Assembly: GCF_035917415.1 (NCBI RefSeq)
Contig: NZ_CP109073.1
Span: forward strand, 3,890,501-3,954,500
DNA from: Streptomyces sp. NBC_01803
Lineage (GTDB): Bacteria > Actinomycetota > Actinomycetes > Streptomycetales > Streptomycetaceae
Direction of reading: 5' to 3'
DNA: 64,000 nt
Within the stretch, counting starts at the first letter, position 1. Each line of letters begins with the position of its first letter. Of the stretch, positions 61,408 to 64,000 are shown piece after piece. A model generated the notes under the pieces. It was not told the origin of the DNA. It worked only from the letters and a program-made list of their open reading frames with translations, and did not search any database. Position numbers and translations under genes: made by a program.

Positions 61408-62280
61408 TCAATTCTGGCGGATGCCGGCGAACAGGTCCGACTCGGGGAGCGAGGTATCCACGCGGGAGCGGGTCAGCTCGTAGTCCTCGGTCGGCCAGAC
61501 TTCCTGCTGGACGTCCATCGGCACCTTGAACCAGCCGCCGTCCGGGTCGATCTGGGTGGCGTGCGCGATCAGCGCCTTGTCCCGGACGGGGAAGAACTCC
61601 GCGCACGGCACTCGCGTGGTGAGCTGCCGGTCGGGCCAGTCGGCCTCGTCCCAGCGCTTGAGCCACTCCGCGTACGGCGACTCCAGGCCCCGGTCCAGCA
61701 TGGCCTGGTGCAGGGCGACGGTGCGCGGCCGGGAGAAGCCCTGGTTGTAGTAGAGCTTCAGCGGCTGCCACGGCTCGCCCGCGTCCGGGTAGCGCGCGTG
61801 GTCGCCCGCGGCCTCGAAGGCGACCATGGAGATCTTGTGGGTCATGATGTGGTCCGGGTGCGGATACCCGCCGTTCTCGTCGTACGTGGTGATCACGTGC
61901 GGCCGGAAGGTCCGGATCAGCCGCACCAGCGGCTCGGCCGCGGCGTCCACCTCCTGGAGGGCGAAGCAGCCCTCGGGCAGCGGCGGCAGCGGGTCGCCCT
62001 CCGGCAGCCCCGAGTCGACGAAGCCCAGCCACTCCTGCCGCACGCCCAGGATCGCCCGGGCCTCGGCCATCTCCCGGGCCCGCACCTCGTGGATGTGCTC
62101 CTCCAGATAGGGGTCGCCCTGGAGCTTGGGGTTGAGGATGGAGCCACGCTCCCCGCCGGTGCATGTCGCCACCAGGACGTCCACACCCTCTGCCACGTAT
62201 TTGGCCATGGTGGCGGCGCCCTTGCTGGACTCGTCGTCCGGATGGGCGTGCACGGCCATGAGCCGGAGCTGCTCGGTCAA
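61408..62280 (-). CDS. mca: Mycothiol S-conjugate amidase
   Basis: The 290-residue zinc amidase cleaves mycothiol conjugates of electrophiles and antibiotics, releasing mercapturic acids for export. AVHAHPDDE carries two zinc ligands (HPDD), HPDH the third, and GFVDSGLPEG is the Mca/MshB signature. The start is a TTG aligned with the usual MTDQLRLMAVH beginning; GAGGA is upstream. An ATG at residue 8 would remove conserved residues. The long Asp/Glu frame upstream is not used. In S. coelicolor mca belongs to the SigR thiol-stress regulon. Confidence 0.93.
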   Translation of the reverse strand: MTEQLRLMAVHAHPDDESSKGAATMAKYVAEGVDVLVATCTGGERGSILNPKLQGDPYLEEHIHEVRAREMAEARAILGVRQEWLGFVDSGLPEGDPLPPLPEGCFALQEVDAAAEPLVRLIRTFRPHVITTYDENGGYPHPDHIMTHKISMVAFEAAGDHARYPDAGEPWQPLKLYYNQGFSRPRTVALHQAMLDRGLESPYAEWLKRWDEADWPDRQLTTRVPCAEFFPVRDKALIAHATQIDPDGGWFKVPMDVQQEVWPTEDYELTRSRVDTSLPESDLFAGIRQN

Positions 62281-62346
62281 CGCTCGGTCCTCGTCCTCGT
62301 CCTCGTCCGTCAGGTCACTCGTCGGCGTGGGGCACACGCCTTCTAT

Positions 62347-62375
62347 AGTGACTGATGGACCGCAGCCGCTATTCC
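62347..62375 (-). promoter_or_regulatory. Candidate SigR promoter of mca
   Basis: On the minus strand GGAAT (62375-62371), an 18-nt spacer and GTC (62352-62350) approach the SigR consensus GGAAT-N18-GTT, about 70 nt upstream of the mca start. One -10 base differs. A TATAG stretch just downstream could serve a housekeeping promoter instead. Confidence 0.4.
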
Positions 62376-62413
62376 GAGTTTCCGAGTATCCGAGTTTCCG
62401 AGGACCGAGCGCC

Positions 62414-62836
62414 ATGGCTGAAGTACGAGCGGACCTGCCCGAGGGGCGGTACGGCCGTTCTGGCACGGCCGATGCCCGTACTGACCGGCGGCTCAGGATC
62501 ATCGGCGCCGTGCTCGGGGCCGCGCTGGTCGGCTTCGTGGTCTGGGCCGGGGTGTCGTACATCTCCGACCAGAAGGTCACCGGCGAGCTGACCGGCTTCG
62601 AGGTGGTCTCGGACGGCGAGATCGAGGTGAACATCGCGGTCCGCAAGCCCTCCGGCACCGACGGCGTGTGCACGGTGCGCGCCCAGGCCGAGGACGGTCT
62701 GGAGGTCGGCCGCGCCGATTTCCGCTTCGACGAGGACGCCGGTAGTGTGCACCGTTCCGTGACGCTCAGGACTACCGAGCGTGCCACCGCCGCCGAGCTC
62801 ATGGGCTGCACGGAGGCCACGTCAGCGGCACGCTGA
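62414..62836 (+). CDS. DUF4307 single-pass membrane protein
   Basis: The 140-residue protein has an N-terminal cytosolic segment, one helix (IIGAVLGAALVGFVVWAGVSYI, about 29-50) and an extracytoplasmic beta-rich domain (about 52-130) with the DUF4307 motif SDQKVTGELTGFEVVSD and VRKPSGTDGVCTVRAQA. The function is unknown. It is divergent from mca and precedes greA, as in other streptomycetes. Confidence 0.9.
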   Translation: MAEVRADLPEGRYGRSGTADARTDRRLRIIGAVLGAALVGFVVWAGVSYISDQKVTGELTGFEVVSDGEIEVNIAVRKPSGTDGVCTVRAQAEDGLEVGRADFRFDEDAGSVHRSVTLRTTERATAAELMGCTEATSAAR

Positions 62837-63002
62837 GTGGTGGCGGGTTTGTCCATGGCAGCGGAGGGTAATGTCTCCGCACACATCGGTCGTCGTTGTG
62901 AGAGTCGATTTTTCGATCGATGTAACGCCCGCCCAGGAGCGCACCGAGTCCGGGTCGGGCGCCTTGTTTTTATCCCCCTCTCTTTTCACCCGAGGAGCAC
63001 CT

Positions 63003-63503
63003 GTGACGCAGACCAGCGACACTGTCACCTGGCTGACCCAGGAGGCGTATGACCAGCTCAAGGCGGAGCTGGATCATCTGTCGGGTCCTGCCCGCGTCGA
63101 GATCGCGAAGAAGATCGAGCAGGCGCGCGAAGAGGGCGACCTCAAGGAGAACGCCGGGTACCACGCGGCCAAGGAGGAGCAGGGAAAGATGGAGGCGCGC
63201 GTGCGCCAGCTCACCCAGCTTCTGGAGAGTGCCCAGGTCGGTGAGGCCCCCGCGGACACGGGCGTGGTGGCGCCCGGCATGGTGGTGACGATCGCCTTCG
63301 ACGGCGACCCGGACGACACGATGACGTTTCTGCTCGCCTCGCGCGAGTTCGCCACGTCGGACATCGAGACGTATTCGCCGCAGTCGCCGCTGGGCAGCGG
63401 CGTGAACGGCAAGAAGGTCGGCGAGGAGGCCGAGTACACGCTGCCCAACGGCAGCGTCGCCCGCGTCAAGGTGCTGGAGGCCAAGCCCTATCAGGCGGCC
63501 TGA
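63003..63503 (+). CDS. greA: Transcription elongation factor GreA
   Basis: The 166-residue protein rescues backtracked RNA polymerase by stimulating transcript cleavage. The coiled-coil (about 12-80) contains EQAREEGDLKENAGYHAAKEEQ, where the tip acidic residues D-L-K-E-N are intact, and the C-terminal domain has YSPQSPLGSGVNGKKVGEEA. The GTG start follows GAGGAG at 6 nt. The 166-nt upstream gap is AT-richer than average and contains a short TCGAT hairpin. Confidence 0.94.
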   Translation: MTQTSDTVTWLTQEAYDQLKAELDHLSGPARVEIAKKIEQAREEGDLKENAGYHAAKEEQGKMEARVRQLTQLLESAQVGEAPADTGVVAPGMVVTIAFDGDPDDTMTFLLASREFATSDIETYSPQSPLGSGVNGKKVGEEAEYTLPNGSVARVKVLEAKPYQAA

Positions 63504-63530
63504 GCCCGCCGCGCGGTGCAAGATGGTCCC

Positions 63531-64000
63531 ATGGCCAATCGACTCGCCGCCGAGACCTCGCCCTATCTGCTTCAGCACGCGGACAACCCCGTCGAGTGGT
63601 GGCCGTGGCGCGCCGAGGCGTTCGACGAGGCGCGGCGGCGGGACGTGCCCATCCTGCTGAGCGTCGGATATGCCAGCTGTCACTGGTGCCATGTCATGGC
63701 CAGGGAGAGCTTCGAGGACGAGACGGTCGCCGCGTATCTGAACGCGCGCTTCGTCCCGGTGAAGGTGGACCGGGAGGAGCGGCCCGATGTCGACGCGGTC
63801 TACATGGACGCGGTCCAGGCCGCGACGGGCCAGGGCGGCTGGCCGATGACCGTGTTCATGACGCCGGACGGCGAGCCGTTCTACTTCGGCACCTACTTCC
63901 CTCCCGAGCCGCGCTCGGGCATGCCGTCGTTCGGGCAGCTCCTGGAGGGCGTGCACACCGCCTGGACCGACCGGCGGGGTGAGGTCGCCCAGGTCGCCGC
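63531..64000 (+). CDS. Thioredoxin-domain (DUF255/YyaL-like) protein, 5' part
   Basis: Only the first about 156 residues lie in the window. [24 protein letters not shown] opens the DUF255 domain, a thioredoxin-like fold of about 150 residues, with ASCHWCHVM as the redox CxxC and the cis-proline region [13 protein letters not shown]. Full members (about 680 residues) continue into a six-hairpin glycosidase-like domain. CAAGAT is 6 nt before the ATG (leaderless). The gene is cut by the window end. Confidence 0.92.
   Translation, partial: MANRLAAETSPYLLQHADNPVEWWPWRAEAFDEARRRDVPILLSVGYASCHWCHVMARESFEDETVAAYLNARFVPVKVDREERPDVDAVYMDAVQAATGQGGWPMTVFMTPDGEPFYFGTYFPPEPRSGMPSFGQLLEGVHTAWTDRRGEVAQVA

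Overview
The window is very GC-rich, has strongly G/C-biased third codon positions, and carries marker genes of a Streptomyces-type actinomycete: afsQ1/afsQ2/sigQ, mycothiol conjugate amidase, a SigB-type sigma factor with Rsb-like regulators, an epsilon subunit of acyl-CoA carboxylase, and an F420-type oxidoreductase. The gene order matches, from memory, the chromosomal core around SCO4898-SCO4970 of S. coelicolor, so most of the window is conserved core with small accessory inserts. No tRNA, rRNA, CRISPR array or insertion sequence was seen.

Layout. 0-13 kb: nucleoside salvage (cdd, deoA, add) around an insert holding mgtE with a proline-rich leader peptide, an F420-type oxidoreductase, relics of a TetR gene and an epimerase gene, an epimerase, a GlxA-type activator, a TetR/cupin-dioxygenase pair sharing an operator, and a LysR/MFS pair. 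13-18 kb: a small secreted protein, a VanZ protein, and the afsQ1-afsQ2-afsQ3 operon divergent from sigQ. 18-25 kb: deoC with two aldehyde dehydrogenases, a PH-domain protein, a phosphosugar mutase and purine nucleoside phosphorylase. A perfect 12-bp palindrome precedes add, deoC and pnp, which suggests one nucleoside regulon. 25-39 kb: a flavin quinone reductase, a DeoR regulator, the biotin-dependent acyl-CoA carboxylase set (accA2, pccB, pccE, birA), Maf, a MacB-type ABC exporter, adenylate cyclase and a GGDEF protein. 39-45 kb: an L,D-transpeptidase lipoprotein, an alcohol dehydrogenase relic, a gamma-carbonic anhydrase, a partner-switch module (STAS plus HATPase), a 27-residue zinc-ribbon peptide and a SigB-type sigma factor. 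45-51 kb is the most accessory stretch: a PhoD-type phosphatase, a two-gene NLR-like module, and a decayed radical-SAM RiPP locus. 51-64 kb returns to core: msrA, a TPR protein, metB, a MarR regulator, ilvA, a DrrAB-type ABC exporter, a large membrane-anchored STAND/TPR protein, mca, a DUF4307 protein, greA and the start of a thioredoxin-domain protein.

Most interesting points. (1) At 46.9-49.4 kb a small protein ending in a short G-I-x-x-T-G-D motif overlaps by 4 nt an NB-ARC/TPR protein that begins with the same motif. This is the architecture of amyloid-signalling NLR/effector pairs. (2) mgtE has an untracked 17-codon, six-proline leader ORF whose end can pair either with a local partner or with the mgtE ribosome-binding region. 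(3) The CTACGCGCGTAG palindrome links three nucleoside genes, two of which look leaderless. (4) A TetR gene and a dioxygenase-like gene share a near-identical operator, while the dioxygenase lacks an expected metal-binding histidine. (5) A RiPP precursor and its radical SAM maturase are both frameshifted. Many start codons were moved from the longest reading frame to starts supported by a ribosome-binding site, a 4-nt overlap, or a -10 box 6-7 nt upstream (leaderless).
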